From the NCBI GenBank assembly GCA_049697115.1, contig JBAVVD010000072.1, forward strand, positions 1 to 36,049: 36,049 nt of DNA, written 5' to 3'. The notes below the pieces were generated by a model that was not told the DNA's origin, ran no database searches, and was given only the letters and a program-made list of their open reading frames with translations. The stretch is from JBAVVD01 sp049697115 (GTDB lineage: Bacteria > Acidobacteriota > Aminicenantia > Aminicenantales > UBA4085). Made by a program: the position numbers and the translations under genes. Shown here one piece after another: positions 15,170 to 23,468 of this stretch (positions are counted from its first letter, which is position 1; the number at the start of each line of letters is the position of its first letter).

Positions 15170-15556
15170 TTATTCAATCCAGACTTTGACGGTTTCGTCG
15201 TCTTCGTAGACCTCAATGAAGGCCATTGGGCCGATTTTCTTTAATTCCGCTAAAATCTCCCGGAGGTCAATGTCCAGATTGTTATCACGCATGCCAAAAT
15301 GACTGCTTTTTGTGGAGCAAGCCAGTAGTTCAACCAGGGAAATGGGCACCGTCACCCGGACTTTGACCTTGTCCGTCCGGCTGTCCGTGACAAGGATCTT
15401 GAACCACTTGACCTCCTTGCCAGACTCATAGTTCGGGTTGTCCTTGACAGCCTTCTTGATGGTCTGAAAGTCATTCTTGCTCTCTGCGGAAAAAACAAGT
15501 CCCGTCAAGAAAATCAGGGCCACAATGATGATTACCAAAACAATTGCTTTTTTCAT
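15170..15556 (-). CDS. Small exported protein with a SHOCT-associated-type C-terminal domain
   Basis: 128 residues. A signal peptide or anchor (about 1-23: KKAIVLVIIIVALIFLTGL, then VFSA) is followed by a domain with LVTDSRTDKVKVRVTVP, a hydrophobic helix, then DLREILAELKK, EVYEDDETVKVWIE at the end. The pattern V-T-D ... V-x-V-P-hydrophobic helix ... D-hh-h-L ... h-E-V-x-x-x-x-x-V-x-I-W-I-E recurs in 15575-16417 and 17843-18271. It recalls the C-terminal half of SHOCT-like (YvlB/LiaX-type) envelope-stress proteins. Function not known. It is the last gene before the operon's terminator. Confidence 0.75.
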   Translation of the reverse strand: MKKAIVLVIIIVALIFLTGLVFSAESKNDFQTIKKAVKDNPNYESGKEVKWFKILVTDSRTDKVKVRVTVPISLVELLACSTKSSHFGMRDNNLDIDLREILAELKKIGPMAFIEVYEDDETVKVWIE

Positions 15557-15574
15557 GGAAAATCCTCCTCAAAT

Positions 15575-16417
15575 TTATTCAATCCAAATTCTAATCGTCT
15601 TCCCTTCATTGGAAATCTCGATGATGGGATCTCCTGTCGAAGTCAACTCTTTTCGAATTTTATCCAGGTCATAGCCCTTTCTCCTCATGGCTTCCCTGTC
15701 TTTGTCGGAAATGGCCGCGAACGCCAAATCCGCCAGGGCCCAGGGGATATTGATGGAGACTTCAATCCTCTTGGTCTGCTCATTGATGACTCTTATTTTC
15801 AGAATCCTTGGCCCGGCCTCATCCTTCTTTCGCTCGATGCCGGTCAAAGCCTGCGGGGAAATCCTGAGCAGGGCGACTTTGGCCCAGTCCCTGAGCTTGG
15901 AATCGTTTTCGCTTTCGATGATTCTTTCCAAAACAGGAATGGCCTTCTCAGCCGTACTCTTCTCTTTGACATAGCTCAGTTGAATGGCCGCATAATAGCG
16001 AACAGCCTTATTCGGACTCGCCAGCCGGTCTTCCACTTCTCTCAGATAAGACTTTTCGCCGCTGGCGTAAAGTTTATAAGACACGTCAATGATGGAAACC
16101 TCGGCCTCCTCGGCAAAAATCTTATTCTTTTCCTTGAGCTGGATATAGTTCTGATAGGCCTCCAAAGCCTTTTTTTCCTTCCCCGCCTGTTCCTCCAGGC
16201 ATTTGGCCCTGTAATAGAGAGCCTGCGAGAATAGAGGACTGGTCGGATTCCGGGCGATGAAATCTTCCAGTTTCCCCTCCGCTTCTTTCCATTTCTTGTC
16301 AAAAATAAGAACCTTGGCTTCCTTGAACAGTGCTTCTTCCGATGAGCTCTGGGCGTAGGCGCCTAAAGAAATGGATATAAGGAGAATCATACCGGCATAT
16401 ATTTGTTTTTTTCTCAT
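15575..16417 (-). CDS. Exported TPR/HEAT-like protein with the shared SHOCT-associated C-terminal domain
   Basis: 280 residues. A signal peptide ends near AYAQ (about 23). TPR-like helices follow (about 26-115: ALFKEAKVLIFDKKWKEAEG, ALYYRAKCLEEQAGKEKKAL). A HEAT-like pair comes next (about 125-190: SPNKAVRYYAAIQLSYV, RDWAKVALLRI). The last 80 residues repeat the domain of the small neighbour: LKIRVINEQTKRIEVSINIP, DLDKIRKEL and ISNEGKTIRIWIE. The TPR/HEAT part implies a scaffold that binds other proteins in the periplasm. It begins 1 bp after the anti-sigma factor stop. Confidence 0.75.
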   Translation of the reverse strand: MRKKQIYAGMILLISISLGAYAQSSSEEALFKEAKVLIFDKKWKEAEGKLEDFIARNPTSPLFSQALYYRAKCLEEQAGKEKKALEAYQNYIQLKEKNKIFAEEAEVSIIDVSYKLYASGEKSYLREVEDRLASPNKAVRYYAAIQLSYVKEKSTAEKAIPVLERIIESENDSKLRDWAKVALLRISPQALTGIERKKDEAGPRILKIRVINEQTKRIEVSINIPWALADLAFAAISDKDREAMRRKGYDLDKIRKELTSTGDPIIEISNEGKTIRIWIE

Positions 16418-16418
16418 T

Positions 16419-17225
16419 TCAAACCTCTTCTCTTTCCTCCAATTCCTTCTTCATCAATTTGATCTTCAACAGAAGCTGCTTTTTCTGAACAAGGCTCTGG
16501 ATCCGGGCGATTTCTTCGGCCGTCAGTTCCTCACTGATCCGGGAGAGTTCGAGGAAAAGAATCTCGATCTGGTCACAGATTTCCTTGGCCTTGGCCATCT
16601 CAAATCGGTTCAACTGCTGGGTGATGTATTTTTTTCTGGAGAGCAGGTCCCTGGCTTCCTGAGAAGCAAAGATATTCTGTCCGGAGGGGACCTCGTCTGA
16701 AGAAGATTGGATGAAATCCAGAATTAAATACTGGCTTCTTTCCAGGTAATCCAGGGTTTCCCGCCGCGCCAACTGAAATTCCACCTTTTCTATAAAATCC
16801 TTCGAGGCAAAGATTCGCTCACCCTTCGACCGGATGAAAATGTCGGGCTTGAGCAGCCACAGAGTCGCCAGGGACCCAATGACGAGGCCCGCCACAACTC
16901 CGGCATACACAGGCTTCCACTTGGGCAGGAACAGAGATTTCCAGAACCTGGAGATTTTCGAATCCCTGGACAGAGGCATCTTCTTTTGAAAAACGGCATC
17001 GGTAATCTGCCGGGAGAGGCCGTCCCAGTTGATGGTCGCCATGACCCGGGAGACTCTTCCCTGGAAGGATTCAGCTCCCTCGAGGATCGTCTTTATTTCC
17101 TCCAGTTCCTTTGTGCACGCCGGGCACTCCTGGAGATGCTCTCTGAGGCGCTTTTCGTCCGCCGCCTCAAGCTCGCCGCAAAGAAAAGCCGGTAAATCTT
17201 TTTTCATTTTTTGACAGTTCCTCAT
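16419..17225 (-). CDS. Membrane anti-sigma factor with an N-terminal zinc-finger (ZAS/zf-HC2)
   Basis: 268 residues. The N-terminal anti-sigma domain has HLQECPACTKEL (H-x3-C-x2-C), typical of zinc-containing anti-sigma factors. One membrane helix lies near residues 106-126 (PVYAGVVAGLVIGSLATLWLL). The periplasmic part is about 140 residues, helical and charged, including a coiled-coil-like C-terminus rich in K and E. Its start overlaps the sigma factor stop by 4 bp (ATGA), the normal arrangement for such pairs. It should hold the cognate sigma factor at the membrane until an envelope signal arrives. Confidence 0.9.
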   Translation of the reverse strand: MRNCQKMKKDLPAFLCGELEAADEKRLREHLQECPACTKELEEIKTILEGAESFQGRVSRVMATINWDGLSRQITDAVFQKKMPLSRDSKISRFWKSLFLPKWKPVYAGVVAGLVIGSLATLWLLKPDIFIRSKGERIFASKDFIEKVEFQLARRETLDYLERSQYLILDFIQSSSDEVPSGQNIFASQEARDLLSRKKYITQQLNRFEMAKAKEICDQIEILFLELSRISEELTAEEIARIQSLVQKKQLLLKIKLMKKELEEREEV

Positions 17226-17812
17226 GTTTGTATCCCCAAAAAAGGACTCATCCGAGCCCTTAGATTCCGGATGGCTTTAAAATGGAGGGACTTCACCGTG
17301 CCCAGGGAGATATTCAAAATCTGGGCGATTTCCTCATTTTTGAGCTGGTTGTAGTGTCTCATGACAAAGATCATCCTCTGCTTCTCCGCCAGCTTTTCCA
17401 CGCAACGGGAAAGAATCTCCCCGAATTCGCGTGACTGATGAAAATCCTGGGATTGGGCCAGAGGTAGATTGAGCTCCTCAACCCTTTGGCCGCTCTCCAA
17501 TTGCCTGCGCCTGACGTAATTCCTTCGGTAAAAATCCACGCAGAGATTCTTGGAGATCTGAAGCAGCCAGGCCTCGAAGTTCTCTCCTCTGCGGAACATG
17601 CCGATTTTCTGGAAAAGCCTCAGGAACGTCTCCTGGACAAGATCCAGAGCATCCTCTTTGTTCCGGAAAAAGGAATAGGCCAGGATAAAGACTTTTTTCT
17701 GATACATTTGCGTCAGCTCCATGAAGGCCTCTTGGTTGCCTTTTTGGACGCTCTGAACAAGACTCCAGATGTCTTCATTTTGAATCGCTTTCCTTTTCTG
17801 CATTTCCGGCAT
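17222..17812 (-). CDS. ECF-family RNA polymerase sigma factor (first pair)
   Basis: 196 residues. Region 2 includes YSFFRNKEDALDLVQETFLRLF (about 52-72) and AWLLQISKNLCVDFYRR. Region 4 includes KQRMIFVMRHYNQLKNEEIA and the helix-turn-helix ISLGTVKSLHFKAI. It probably recognises the promoter at 18305-18330, which has a SigW-like layout, so it may control its own operon. No strong ribosome-binding site precedes the ATG; only a GAG at the right distance. Target genes beyond the operon are unknown. Confidence 0.93.
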   Translation of the reverse strand: MPEMQKRKAIQNEDIWSLVQSVQKGNQEAFMELTQMYQKKVFILAYSFFRNKEDALDLVQETFLRLFQKIGMFRRGENFEAWLLQISKNLCVDFYRRNYVRRRQLESGQRVEELNLPLAQSQDFHQSREFGEILSRCVEKLAEKQRMIFVMRHYNQLKNEEIAQILNISLGTVKSLHFKAIRNLRARMSPFLGIQT

Positions 17813-17842
17813 GAACTCAGAAAACTAAAACGGACAAATCTC

Positions 17843-18271
17843 CTATTTCAGCCAAATCAGAACCTTGCTTTTTTCATCATTGACTTCGACCAGAAGACCC
17901 GGCCCGAACTGGCCAAAATCTTTAATGGCCCTCCAGTCAATACTGTAGCGCTCCTCTAGTTCCCGAAATTCATGATCCGATTCGCCATATTTCAGGCCCA
18001 GACTCACACAGGCATTCACCAGCCAGAGCGGCACGGACACACGGATAATCTCATCTTCCGGATATTCATGAACTATAATGAAAAGGCGGTGGGCCCGTCC
18101 TTTTCGGTAGGGATCAACCTGGTGAATCCTTTCGATCTGATTGTGCGCCCTCTGGAAATAGCGGTCAGGATCATGGACATTGTCAATAATCTGGACACTC
18201 AAACAGGCACAGAAAAAGAGGGGGAGCACCATCATTCCTGCTGTTTTGAATCTTCGTCCATTCTCTTTCAT
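17843..18271 (-). CDS. Probable lipoprotein with the shared SHOCT-associated C-terminal domain
   Basis: 142 residues from the ATG at 18271, which is preceded by GAGG. The long upstream open frame runs into GC-rich hairpins and is not credible. The N-terminus is basic and then hydrophobic (GMMVLPLFFCAC), with a cysteine suited to lipidation although the lipobox is imperfect. The rest contains RLFIIVHEYPEDEIIRVSVP, a hydrophobic helix, DWRAIKDFG and VEVNDEKSKVLIWLK. This is the same domain as in the two other proteins of the operon, placing one copy before the sigma factor and two after it. Function unknown. Confidence 0.72.
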   Translation of the reverse strand: MKENGRRFKTAGMMVLPLFFCACLSVQIIDNVHDPDRYFQRAHNQIERIHQVDPYRKGRAHRLFIIVHEYPEDEIIRVSVPLWLVNACVSLGLKYGESDHEFRELEERYSIDWRAIKDFGQFGPGLLVEVNDEKSKVLIWLK

Positions 18272-18304
18272 TCTTAACCTCATCGGATATCTTTCATAAG
18301 GTTC

Positions 18305-18330
18305 TACGAAGGCGCGGAAAAAAAGGTTCA
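18305..18330 (-). promoter_or_regulatory. Candidate ECF-type (SigW-like) promoter of the first sigma operon
   Basis: Minus strand: TGAACC (18325-18330), exactly 16 bp, then CGTA (18305-18308). This is close to the TGAAAC-N16-CGTA pattern known for B. subtilis SigW. It lies 34 bp before the ATG of the lipoprotein gene. A hyphenated inverted repeat (GGAAAT-ATA-ATTTCC, 18336-18350) is just upstream. Confidence 0.6.
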
Positions 18331-18426
18331 CCTCTGGAAATATAATTTCCTCCATCTCCCCCCCGAAGTCGACTTGGAGGGGAAGCCCCCTTCCAACGTT
18401 CGCTCTGCTCACTGCCTCCCCTTCTC

Positions 18427-18514
18427 GGGCGGGGCATGAAACCCCGCCCTGTGACCAAGGGGGCGACTCCCCCTTGGAACCCTCTCGAGCGGCTCCCCGT
18501 GGCAAGCCACGGGG
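18427..18514. repeat. Cluster of three GC-rich perfect hairpins
   Basis: Three hairpins stand in a row. 18427-18449 has GGGCGGGG paired with CCCCGCCC. 18455-18477 has CCAAGGGGG paired with CCCCCTTGG. 18495-18514 has CCCCGTGGC, a 2-nt loop, then GCCACGGGG. They lie in the 468-bp gap between the lipoprotein and RRM genes. None has a T-run. The remainder of the gap (18515-18739) shows nothing I can support. Confidence 0.75.
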
Positions 18515-18739
18515 CTTATTTGCCGCTCGTCAACCTCCCCTTTCCGGCTGGAAATTGCCGATCCAACACAGAGAGGAGCTGCTGACGGAAGGACTCATGA
18601 AGAAAGTGGAGAACGCTTTTAAGCCGGCCGGTTTTATCGATGTTATTGAGAAAGGGAGGGCCAACCAGACGCCAAGAAATAGAATACGCCCCTTATCATT
18701 TCATATCCTCTGGGGAAAAATCTGGAAAAATCGATCTAT

Positions 18740-19021
18740 TTAAAACTTAGAAAATCCTCTTCTCTCTCCGCCCTCTCTGGGTCTCTCTGTCCGGGGTCTC
18801 GCCTCGTTGACGATAATCTTTCGTCCTTCCAAGTCTGACCCGTTCAGTTTTTCTTTGGCCTCCTGCGAAGATTCGGGAGTCGCCATTTCCACAAAGCCAA
18901 AACCTCGTCCTTGAAGGATGTTCACAGAGGTAACCTCTCCGAATTGAGAAAACGCATCTCTGAGTTTCTCTTCGGTAGTCTTGTAATTGAGGTTACCCAC
19001 ATACAATTTTTTGGAAAACAT
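18740..19021 (-). CDS. Small RNA-binding protein (single RRM)
   Basis: 93 residues forming one RRM domain: RNP2 is LYVGNLNY (6-13) and RNP1 is GRGFGFVEM (38-46). The tail is Arg/Gly-rich (RPREGGERRGF). This is the glycine-rich RRM type found in cyanobacteria, proteobacteria and acidobacteria, often linked to cold or RNA-fold stress. AGGAGG seven bases before the ATG is a strong ribosome-binding site. Single-gene unit, divergent from sppA. Confidence 0.93.
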   Translation of the reverse strand: MFSKKLYVGNLNYKTTEEKLRDAFSQFGEVTSVNILQGRGFGFVEMATPESSQEAKEKLNGSDLEGRKIIVNEARPRTERPREGGERRGFSKF

Positions 19022-19243
19022 AAAAAAAACCTCCTACACTCTCACCGTCGTTATCCCCATATTGAATAGGGAGTTAAACGATAAGAACTGCCGTTTCATT
19101 CTTTCATATCTAAAAATGAAAATCAAGCAGTTTTACGGTAGCATTTCTGTGATGGGGGACATCGCCATCTTTCTTTGTCCACAGTTTTTTGATATATTTT
19201 GAGCCGGAGATATGTGAATCAACGTCTTCAAAAGGAGAGCCCG

Positions 19244-20953
19244 ATGAACAGAGGTAAATATGTTTTGATTCTTTTCCTCATTTTTTTCTTTCTAGTGCTG
19301 GCGACCATCTTCTCCTTTATTTATTTTGACCTGGGAAGGCCTCCAGCCGTAAAGCCTCAGTCCTACCTTGAACTCCGGCTCCAAGGCGAACTCCTGGATT
19401 TTTTCGCTCCGGATTTCCTCACCTCGCTCTTTATGGGGACAAGACCTCTTTCTCTTCATGACCTCTGGCTAAACATAAAAAAAGCCAAAGCGGACGATCG
19501 CATCAAGGCCGTTCTCCTGCGCCTCAATTACCTGGAATGCGACTGGGCCAAAATCGACGAACTGCGGGAAGCTATCCTGGATTTCAGGAAGTCCGGGAAA
19601 AAAGCCTATGCCTTCATCGAAGAGGCGCCCGAATTTGACAAGGAATATTATCTGGCCACGGCCTGTGACCGCATCATCCTCCATCCCCTGGGATGGCTGG
19701 GAATCAACGGCATCGGCGGGTATTTTCCCTTCCTCAGAAATGCCCTGGATAAGCTGGGCATCGAAGCGGAATTCGAACATGTGGAAGAATTCAAAACGGC
19801 CTTCAATATGTTTACTGAAAGTGGGTTCACCGAAGCCCACAGAAAGATGATGGAATCGATCTACGGAGACATCTTTGACCAGTATGTCAAAACCGTCGCT
19901 GAGTCCAGAAAAAAGAGTGTCGATGAAGTCAAGGCCCTGATTGATCAGGCTTTTTTTCAGGGAGAAAATGCCCTTCAAGCCGGCCTTGTGGACGACCTTC
20001 TTTTTGAGGATGAACTAACCGGTCTCCTTCAGGAAAAAGGGAAAAAGTGGTCGAAGATAACCATGGACACGTACTCCAGGATTAAGCCCTCTTCCGCGGG
20101 CAAATATTCCGGAAAAAAAGTCGCCCTGATATACGGAATGGGTCCGATCCACGCCGGAGAAAGCTATTATCAGACGATGGGTGCTCAGACGATCGCCCGC
20201 TGGTTCAGACGGGCCAGGGAAGACCGGTCCATTGCCGCCGTGGTTTTCCGCGTCGACAGCCCGGGCGGTTCGGCCGTAGCCTCGGACGTTATCTGGAGGG
20301 AAGTTTTCCTGACCAAGAAAGAAAAGCCTGTTGTCGTGTCCATGTCCGACATGGCCGGATCAGGCGGCTACTGGGTCTCTATGGCGGCCCATAAAATCGT
20401 CGCCCACCCCCAGACGCTCACCGGATCGATCGGCGTTCTCAGCGGTAAATTCAACATGGCGCGGCTCTATGAAAAACTGGGTATCACGGCCGAGAAGCTT
20501 TCTTATGGAAAAAAATCGGATATATTCTCAACCTTCAGAGGTTTTTCTCCAGAGGAAAAGGAATTGATCAAAAAAGAAATCCTCTGGCTGTATGACCGCT
20601 TCCTGTCCAAAGCGTCCGAGGGCCGAAACATGCCCAAGGAAGATGTGGACAAAATCGGCAAAGGCCGGGTTTGGACAGGGAATCAGGCAAAAGACCTTAA
20701 CCTCGTGGACGAAATCGGCGGCCTGTCCAAGGCCATGGAGCTGGCTAAAAGCCTGGCCGGAATCGCCAAGGACGAAGGAGTCCGACTTGTCGTCTGGCCG
20801 AAAAAAACTTCCTTCTTTAAGACCGTCTTTGGAACGAGAGACGCCGGATTAAAGCTCGGAGTCAATCCGGACTTGAAAAAAGCCATGGTTACGGCCAGCT
20901 ATCTGGAGAAAGAGAAAATATGGGCCGTCATGCCGTTCTGGCTCCCTTTTTGA
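19244..20953 (+). CDS. sppA: Signal peptide peptidase SppA, 67-kDa type
   Basis: 569 residues from the ATG at 19244, chosen because AAAAGGAG lies just before it; the frame is open from 19199. One N-terminal membrane anchor (residues 6-28) precedes two tandem S49 protease domains. The catalytic lysine is K184 (EEFKTAFNMF) in the first domain. The nucleophile is S373 (DMAGSGGYW) in the second, the same split dyad as E. coli SppA (K209/S409). Degrades remnant signal peptides and membrane peptides. Monocistronic; the downstream gene is separated by about 255 bp. Confidence 0.93.
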   Translation: MNRGKYVLILFLIFFFLVLATIFSFIYFDLGRPPAVKPQSYLELRLQGELLDFFAPDFLTSLFMGTRPLSLHDLWLNIKKAKADDRIKAVLLRLNYLECDWAKIDELREAILDFRKSGKKAYAFIEEAPEFDKEYYLATACDRIILHPLGWLGINGIGGYFPFLRNALDKLGIEAEFEHVEEFKTAFNMFTESGFTEAHRKMMESIYGDIFDQYVKTVAESRKKSVDEVKALIDQAFFQGENALQAGLVDDLLFEDELTGLLQEKGKKWSKITMDTYSRIKPSSAGKYSGKKVALIYGMGPIHAGESYYQTMGAQTIARWFRRAREDRSIAAVVFRVDSPGGSAVASDVIWREVFLTKKEKPVVVSMSDMAGSGGYWVSMAAHKIVAHPQTLTGSIGVLSGKFNMARLYEKLGITAEKLSYGKKSDIFSTFRGFSPEEKELIKKEILWLYDRFLSKASEGRNMPKEDVDKIGKGRVWTGNQAKDLNLVDEIGGLSKAMELAKSLAGIAKDEGVRLVVWPKKTSFFKTVFGTRDAGLKLGVNPDLKKAMVTASYLEKEKIWAVMPFWLPF

Positions 20954-21209
20954 GTTATCGGTCACATCAAAGCTCCCCTCCAGAAGGATGGACCTCCTGT
21001 TTTCCGGTACCATCCGACAATTTCATGAGGAGGACGAGGTTCAGGAACCGACTCTTCAAAATCAGGCAAGGGCGATAACCTGCTGTTTTTTCTTGAATTC
21101 AGGTTTTGTTGGCCGTATTTCTCCAAACCGCAAGTTTCTTTTCATAAAATGTGTCATATATTTCTTAGACTTCAAGCTGGATTCGAGCCTGAAGCTCCCT
21201 GTTTCCTAA

Positions 21210-21785
21210 ATGAATGAGAATGAGCTGATTCGTAAAGTTGCTGCCAAAGACCTATCTGCTTTTAAAGAACTCGTTGAACGTTACCAGGCACTGGTCCTCA
21301 GGATCTGTATACATTTGCTCGGAAGCCACGAGGAAGCAGAGGAGGTCGCCCAGGACATCTTTTTTCAAATCTACAAGTCAGCCGGAAATTTCCGCCACCA
21401 GAGCAAGCTCTCTACATGGATCTACCGCATCGCTGTTAATGTCTCCTTGAATTTTATCCGCGATAACAAAGATTTCCGCTGGCTGAAAAGCCTTGATTCA
21501 CTCCTGGAAAAAGAGCCCCAACAGGCAGCACCCCATCTCCTCTTAAATTCCAAAAGCCCGGAGATCCTCCTCCAGGAGAAAGAGCGGAAAAAACTCATCC
21601 AGCAAGCACTGGCTTCTCTTCCCGAAAAACAAAAAATTGCCTTTGTCCTGAACAAGATAGAAGGCCTTTCTTCCCAGGAAATCGCCGATGTCTTAGAAGT
21701 GACGCTTTCTTCCGTGGAGGCGCGTCTACACCGAGCGAAGGCCAATCTTCAAAAAAAATTGATCCCTCTTTTAAAAAAAATGTGA
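21210..21785 (+). CDS. ECF-family RNA polymerase sigma factor (second pair)
   Basis: 191 residues. Region 2: LLGSHEEAEEVAQDIFFQIY and STWIYRIAVNVSLNFIR. Region 4: LPEKQKIAFVLNKIEGLSSQ and the helix-turn-helix TLSSVEARLHRAK. The layout sigma / anti-sigma / two Spy-like periplasmic proteins recalls metal- or envelope-responsive ECF systems such as CnrYXH. No clear Shine-Dalgarno precedes the ATG. The 256-bp upstream gap contains no gene and no ECF promoter I can defend. Confidence 0.93.
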   Translation: MNENELIRKVAAKDLSAFKELVERYQALVLRICIHLLGSHEEAEEVAQDIFFQIYKSAGNFRHQSKLSTWIYRIAVNVSLNFIRDNKDFRWLKSLDSLLEKEPQQAAPHLLLNSKSPEILLQEKERKKLIQQALASLPEKQKIAFVLNKIEGLSSQEIADVLEVTLSSVEARLHRAKANLQKKLIPLLKKM

Positions 21786-21843
21786 GAAAGACGCAAGATT
21801 TTTCTATGATCCAGTGTCCTATTTAGGGAGCCGTGGAGGAAAG

Positions 21844-22341
21844 ATGAAAAAAATGTGCCGGATAGTCAATAAAAACCTTGTCGAAATCGTTGAAGGAGAA
21901 ATAGGCGCAGGGCTTCTTCATAATGTCAAAGGCCATCTGAAATCCTGTCCGGAGTGTTCGTCTCTTATCGAAAGATTCCGCCATGCATGGCAGGAGCTCG
22001 AAAAGCCACTGGAACTTGAGCCCTCCCCTTCTTTCTGGCCTAGATTAGAGCAGAAGATAAAAACCTATGAGGAAAAGAAATTTCGCTTCAACCATGTATT
22101 CAGCGCAGTGCAGCGATTTCTTCGTCCAGCGACTGTAATTCTGGCCCTGCTGGCTGGAACATTCGCCGGCTATAAACTGGGGAATGTGCCGACATCTCAT
22201 CCCGAGGCCCTAGCTCAGCAAAAGACACCCTTCATTCGGGAAGAATTCTTGTCCTTTCAGTATCTCAGCAGCCTGGCAGACTTCCCGAAAGATTCCATCG
22301 CCGGCTTCTATCTAAGTCAGGAAATCAAGGAGAAGAAATGA
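21844..22341 (+). CDS. Anti-sigma factor with zinc-finger and one membrane helix
   Basis: 165 residues from the ATG at 21844, which has GGAGG just before it; an in-frame ATG at 21814 lacks a site. N-terminal HLKSCPECSSLIERF (H-x3-C-x2-C) is the anti-sigma zinc-binding pattern. A membrane segment lies near 97-117 (ATVILALLAGTFAGYKLG). The short periplasmic tail is about 55 residues. The stop overlaps the next gene by 4 bp (ATGA), so it is translationally coupled to the Spy-like gene. Confidence 0.88.
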   Translation: MKKMCRIVNKNLVEIVEGEIGAGLLHNVKGHLKSCPECSSLIERFRHAWQELEKPLELEPSPSFWPRLEQKIKTYEEKKFRFNHVFSAVQRFLRPATVILALLAGTFAGYKLGNVPTSHPEALAQQKTPFIREEFLSFQYLSSLADFPKDSIAGFYLSQEIKEKK

Positions 22342-22865
22342 GATTCACGAAAAAAAGGCTGATGGCTTACGGAATAATCCTTCTGGTCGCAGTCAATGTC
22401 ACAGCGCTCTGTGTGCTGGCTTATAATCGCTGGCTTAAACAGCCTTCCTTTCCAGAAGTCTCTGTCTCCGAGAAGCCGCTGACACAAACAGAGGAAGGAC
22501 TGCTTCTGAACTCAGCGCAGTTGGAGGAAATGAAGAATTTAAAAGCTTCCTTCGAGGTCGAGATTGAGGCCGTCCGGCTTAAGATGGAGGAGAAGAGAAA
22601 AGTCCTTGTGGAAGAGATGAGAAAAGAAAGCCCGGACAGCGCTCTTATCGACAGGCTGATTGACGAAATAAACCATTTACAGTCAGAAATGCAGAAGAAA
22701 GCGGTTCGCTACCTCTTTAAAGAAAGGGAACTTCTGAGTCCCGAGCAGCAAAAAAGATTCTTTGAGATGTTTGAAGGCCATGTGTGCCCTGGAAGAATGA
22801 CTCACCGGCTCCCGCGGATTGAACAACAACCGGGTTTGGAAGAAAACCCGATATGTAAAGACTGA
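22338..22865 (+). CDS. Membrane-anchored Spy/CnrX-like periplasmic protein
   Basis: 175 residues. An N-terminal membrane helix (about 10-30: AYGIILLVAVNVTALCVLAY) leads to a periplasmic helical hairpin: LNSAQLEEMKNLKASFEVEI, then a long charged helix and LLSPEQQKRFFEMFEGHVCPG. The LxxxQ...LxPEQ pattern is typical of the Spy/CpxP and metal-resistance (CnrX/ZraP) families. It may act as the signal sensor for the anti-sigma factor it overlaps, as CnrX does, or as a chaperone. That link is inferred from gene order only. Confidence 0.75.
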   Translation: MRFTKKRLMAYGIILLVAVNVTALCVLAYNRWLKQPSFPEVSVSEKPLTQTEEGLLLNSAQLEEMKNLKASFEVEIEAVRLKMEEKRKVLVEEMRKESPDSALIDRLIDEINHLQSEMQKKAVRYLFKERELLSPEQQKRFFEMFEGHVCPGRMTHRLPRIEQQPGLEENPICKD

Positions 22866-22892
22866 AATTCTTAGATAAAGGAGATATAAACC

Positions 22893-23435
22893 ATGAGAAA
22901 TGCAAAGTCAATCGTGACCGCGGCTGTCGTCCTTATCCTCGCCACTTATCCAATCCTGGCGCAGTCTGCAGGTCAAGAGCTTCCAGCGGACAAGACAAAG
23001 GCCTGCACAAAATCCTGCGGCTTTCCTGATCTAACAGCCGAGCAGGCCTCAAAAATTCAGAAGCTCAAGCTGGAGTTCGAAAAGGAAATGCTTCCTCTGC
23101 GCCAGAAAATGCAGGCGCTGAGCCTTGACTTTCGGACACTGATGGCCGAAAAAGCTGACCTGAGCAAACTCGGCGTCAAGATTGATGAGATGAGTAAAGT
23201 GCGCGCCGAGATGAAGAAGAAGTCCCTGGCCCACCATCAACAAATCCGCGGCCTGCTTACGGAGGAGCAGAAAGCCTCATTCGATAAAAAAGGCTGCGGT
23301 ATGGGCTTTGGCTGCGGGACCAGAAGCCATGGCTTTGACTGCGGAGAAAGCGGATGCAAGGGCCATGGAAAGGGAAAAATGAAACATGGAGGTCATGGCG
23401 AAGGCGGATGCCGTTCGATGAAGGACAAGAGGTAA
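22893..23435 (+). CDS. Exported Spy/ZraP-like protein with a Cys/His/Gly-rich metal-binding tail
   Basis: 180 residues. The signal peptide ends near ILAQSA (about 26). The core (about 45-130) is a Spy-like helical hairpin: LTAEQASKIQKLKLEFEKEM ... LLTEEQKASFDKK. The last 45 residues are unusually rich in Cys, His and Gly (CGMGFGCG, FDCGESGCKGHGKG, HGGHGEGGC), a likely metal-binding extension. KGD-type catalytic motifs are absent. AAAGGAG precedes the ATG. Last gene of the second ECF operon, ending at a strong terminator. Probably a periplasmic metal-binding chaperone or sink. Confidence 0.8.
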   Translation: MRNAKSIVTAAVVLILATYPILAQSAGQELPADKTKACTKSCGFPDLTAEQASKIQKLKLEFEKEMLPLRQKMQALSLDFRTLMAEKADLSKLGVKIDEMSKVRAEMKKKSLAHHQQIRGLLTEEQKASFDKKGCGMGFGCGTRSHGFDCGESGCKGHGKGKMKHGGHGEGGCRSMKDKR

Positions 23436-23468
23436 TAAAAAAGCCCTAATGAAAAAGTTCTAAAAGGC

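Noticed and set aside
18272..18505. N-terminal extension of the lipoprotein frame (open from 18505)
   Set aside because: It runs through the GC-rich hairpins, lacks a ribosome-binding site and would bury the signal peptide. The ATG at 18271 has GAGG upstream.
18474..18743. 89-codon plus-strand frame in the hairpin region
   Set aside because: Starts inside a hairpin, no family resemblance and no ribosome-binding site. A segment around 18590-18670 could be a gene scrap, but I cannot support it.
21030..21209. ECF-type promoter before the second sigma gene (GGAACC near 21042 or TGAATT near 21094)
   Set aside because: Spacing to a CGTA/GTC-type -10 is wrong in both cases (no match at 16 bp for the first, 14 bp for the second).
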